Shown: positions 14,084 through 15,543 of the stretch, piece by piece
Numbering within the stretch: the first letter of the stretch is position 1
Layout: every line of letters begins with the position of its first letter
Assembly: GCA_023254015.1 (NCBI GenBank)
Contig: JALQYS010000007.1
Span: forward strand, 1-15,543
Length of the DNA stretch: 15,543 nucleotides
Origin: Paracoccaceae bacterium
GTDB lineage: Bacteria; Pseudomonadota; Alphaproteobacteria; Rhodobacterales; Rhodobacteraceae
Direction of reading: 5' to 3'
Translations under genes and position numbers: made by a program
The notes under the pieces: generated by a model
Told to the model about the DNA's origin: nothing
Seen by the model: the letters and a program-made list of their open reading frames with translations, nothing else
Databases searched by the model: none

Positions 14084-14124
14084 GCCGGGTGGCCCTGGAT
14101 GGTGCCCGGCAAGGAGACCTTGCC
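14084..14124 (+). promoter_or_regulatory. Leader hairpins sequestering the acyl-CoA dehydrogenase ribosome-binding site
   Basis: GGCAAGGAGACCTTGCC (14108-14124) is a perfect 7-bp stem with an AGA triloop. It holds the Shine-Dalgarno AAGGAG and ends directly at the ATG (14125). An upstream stem, GCCGGG (14084-14089) with CCCGGC (14105-14110), shares bases 14108-14110 with it, so the two stems exclude each other. A third small stem, GGGCC/GGCCC, lies at 14082-14095. Structure is seen directly; a regulatory function is inference. Confidence 0.45.
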
Positions 14125-15288
14125 ATGTATGACCAACGCACCGACCAGTATCAGGACATCCGCGACGCCGTGCGCGCCCTGTGCGCGCAGTTCCCCGACG
14201 AATATCACCGCAAGGTGGACGAGGCCCGGGGCTACCCCGAGGAATTCGTTCAGGCGCTGACGCAATCGGGCTGGATGGCCGCGCTGATCCCCGAGGAATA
14301 CGGCGGCTCGGGTCTGGGGCTGACCGAGGCTTCGGTCATCATGGAAGAGATCAACCGCTCGGGCGGCAATTCGGGCGCTTGCCACGGCCAGATGTACAAC
14401 ATGAACACGCTGGTCCGGCACGGGTCAGAGGCCCAGCGGCAGAAATACCTGCCCCGCATCGCCAGCGGCGAATTGCGGCTGCAAAGCATGGGCGTGACCG
14501 AACCGACGACCGGCACCGACACGACGCAGCTCAAGACCACGGCAGTGAAAAAGGGCGACCGCTATGTGATCAACGGGCAGAAGGTCTGGATCAGCCGGGT
14601 GCAGCATTCCGACCTGATGATCCTTCTGGCCCGCACGACCCCTCTGGCCGAGGTGAAGAAGAAATCCGAAGGCATGTCGATCTTCATCGTCGATATCAAA
14701 GAGGCGATGGGCAAGGGCATGACCGTGCGCCCGATCCTGAACATGGTGAACCATGAGACGAATGAGCTTTTCTTCGACAACCTTGAAATCCCGGAAGAAA
14801 ACCTGATCGGGGAAGAGGGGAAGGGGTTCAAGTACATCCTCACCGGCCTGAACGCCGAACGCGCGCTGATCGCTGCCGAGTGTATCGGGGACGGCTATTG
14901 GTTCACCGACCGGGTGACGAAATATGTCAGCGAACGCAAAGTGTTCGGCCGCCCCATCGGGCAGAACCAGGGTGTGCAATTCCCCATCGCCGAAAGCTTC
15001 ATCGAGATCGAGGCGGCAAATCTGATGCGGTTCAAGGCCTGCCAGCTTTATGACGAAGGCAAGGATTGCGGGGCCGAGGCCAACATGGCGAAATACCTGG
15101 CCGCCAAGGCCAGCTGGGAGGCCGCGAACGCCTGTCTGCAGTTCCATGGCGGCTTCGGTTTCGCCTGCGAATACGACATCGAGCGCAAGTTCCGCGAGAC
15201 GCGCCTTTATCAGGTCGCGCCGATCTCGACCAACCTGATCCTGTCTTATATCGCCGAGCATGTGCTCGGCCTGCCGCGGAGCTTCTGA
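14125..15288 (+). CDS. Acyl-CoA dehydrogenase with catalytic Glu in the isovaleryl/long-chain position
   Basis: This 387-aa FAD enzyme oxidises an acyl-CoA to the 2-enoyl-CoA and passes electrons to ETF. The FAD/substrate signature VTEPTTGTDTTQLKT (124-138), the middle beta-domain (NGQKVWIS) and the C-terminal helical domain (ERKVFGRPIGQNQGVQ) are in order. At the MCAD catalytic-Glu position the sequence is LYQVAPIST, with P366, so that base is missing. E245 in LNAERAL instead occupies the site used by isovaleryl-CoA and long-chain dehydrogenases and by CaiA. The enzyme should therefore be active. The ATG at 14125 has AAGGAG spaced 8 nt. It overlaps the CoA-transferase gene by one base (TGATG). 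That pairing recalls caiA-caiB and organic-acid pathways; the substrate is not determined. Confidence 0.92.
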   Translation: MYDQRTDQYQDIRDAVRALCAQFPDEYHRKVDEARGYPEEFVQALTQSGWMAALIPEEYGGSGLGLTEASVIMEEINRSGGNSGACHGQMYNMNTLVRHGSEAQRQKYLPRIASGELRLQSMGVTEPTTGTDTTQLKTTAVKKGDRYVINGQKVWISRVQHSDLMILLARTTPLAEVKKKSEGMSIFIVDIKEAMGKGMTVRPILNMVNHETNELFFDNLEIPEENLIGEEGKGFKYILTGLNAERALIAAECIGDGYWFTDRVTKYVSERKVFGRPIGQNQGVQFPIAESFIEIEAANLMRFKACQLYDEGKDCGAEANMAKYLAAKASWEAANACLQFHGGFGFACEYDIERKFRETRLYQVAPISTNLILSYIAEHVLGLPRSF

Positions 15289-15543
15289 TGCCGTTGCCGC
15301 TGCAAGGTCTGACTGTGGTCGCCATCGAACAGGCGGTGGCCGCGCCCTTTGCCACCTCGCGTCTAGCCGATGCCGGGGCGCGCGTCATCAAGATCGAAAG
15401 ACAGGAAGGCGATTTCGCCCGCGCCTATGACGCGGTGGCGAATGGGCAATCCAGCTATTTCATCTGGCTCAATCGCGGCAAGGAAAGCCTTTGCCTGGAT
15501 ATCAAAAAGCCGGAAGACAAGGCGCTGCTGGAAAAACTGATCG
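15288..15543 (+). CDS. CaiB/BaiF family CoA-transferase (partial, cut by right end)
   Basis: The first 85 codons of a class III CoA-transferase are present. The N-terminal Rossmann-like opening LQGLTVVAIEQAVAAPFATSRLADAGARVIKIE is the standard family start. It continues with the typical GDFAR, then FIWLNRGKESLCLDIK (about residues 64-79), where LNRGKxSL-D is highly conserved. The catalytic Asp would lie beyond the window. It starts at the ATG overlapping the dehydrogenase stop, so the two are translationally coupled. It would load CoA onto a carboxylic acid that the dehydrogenase then oxidises, or move CoA between pathway acids. Family assignment is secure; the acid is unknown. Confidence 0.93.
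   Translation, partial: MPLPLQGLTVVAIEQAVAAPFATSRLADAGARVIKIERQEGDFARAYDAVANGQSSYFIWLNRGKESLCLDIKKPEDKALLEKLI

Noticed and set aside
1..15543. CRISPR arrays, insertion sequences, attachment sites, phage genes or defence systems
   Set aside because: No spaced direct repeats, transposase-like proteins, terminal inverted repeats, integrases or nuclease/toxin genes were seen, apart from the weak RES-like fragment at 4529-4672.

Overview
The window is GC-rich and tightly packed. GCC/GGC-type codons dominate, genes overlap by a few bases, and protein families of marine and soil alphaproteobacteria recur (a ChoX-type choline binder, a BetI-like repressor, short LysR/MarR-controlled catabolic units). 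I read it as a chromosomal or megaplasmid segment from a Rhodobacterales-type alphaproteobacterium (Paracoccus/Rhodobacter relatives). That assignment rests on style and families; no rRNA or other taxonomic marker is present. I saw no tRNA, rRNA, CRISPR array, transposase or phage gene.

Region A (1-4326) is an amino-acid module. On the minus strand are a YheO/DauR-type PAS-HTH regulator and, 3 nt after it, an AlaX-like tRNA-editing hydrolase that runs off the left end. Divergently transcribed is a tight three-gene operon: an M20 amidohydrolase, an ornithine-cyclodeaminase/mu-crystallin-family enzyme and a PLP-dependent threonine/serine dehydratase-like enzyme. The short divergent promoter holds overlapping inverted repeats. 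The most economical reading is uptake-independent breakdown of an N-acylated or unusual (perhaps hydroxylated, D- or diamino) amino acid, with an editing enzyme guarding translation. The substrate is not readable from the sequence.

Region B (4327-5521) has a 342-bp stretch with no confident gene but three short coding-like fragments that may be gene relics. It is followed by an alpha/beta hydrolase whose stop codon lies in the loop of a 9-bp hairpin.

Region C (5522-9639) is a quaternary-amine module. A ChoX-type periplasmic binding protein and a zinc alcohol dehydrogenase form a minus-strand pair, divergent from a BetI-like TetR repressor. A near-perfect 22-bp palindrome lies between them. 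No ABC permease, ATPase, betA or betB is present in the window. An amidase-signature hydrolase converges on the repressor.

Region D (9887-12985) is an EmrRAB-like efflux operon: a MarR regulator, a HlyD/EmrA membrane-fusion protein and a 14-TM DHA2 transporter. A perfect TATAAT box is embedded in a palindrome right at the MarR start codon.

Region E (13035-15543) is a LysR (Nac-like) regulator divergent from an acyl-CoA dehydrogenase that overlaps by one base with a CaiB/BaiF-type CoA-transferase cut by the right end. The dehydrogenase's Shine-Dalgarno sequence sits inside a perfect 7-bp hairpin abutting the ATG, and an ATA-N9-TAT LysR-type site lies upstream. Together these genes suggest CoA activation and dehydrogenation of an organic acid.
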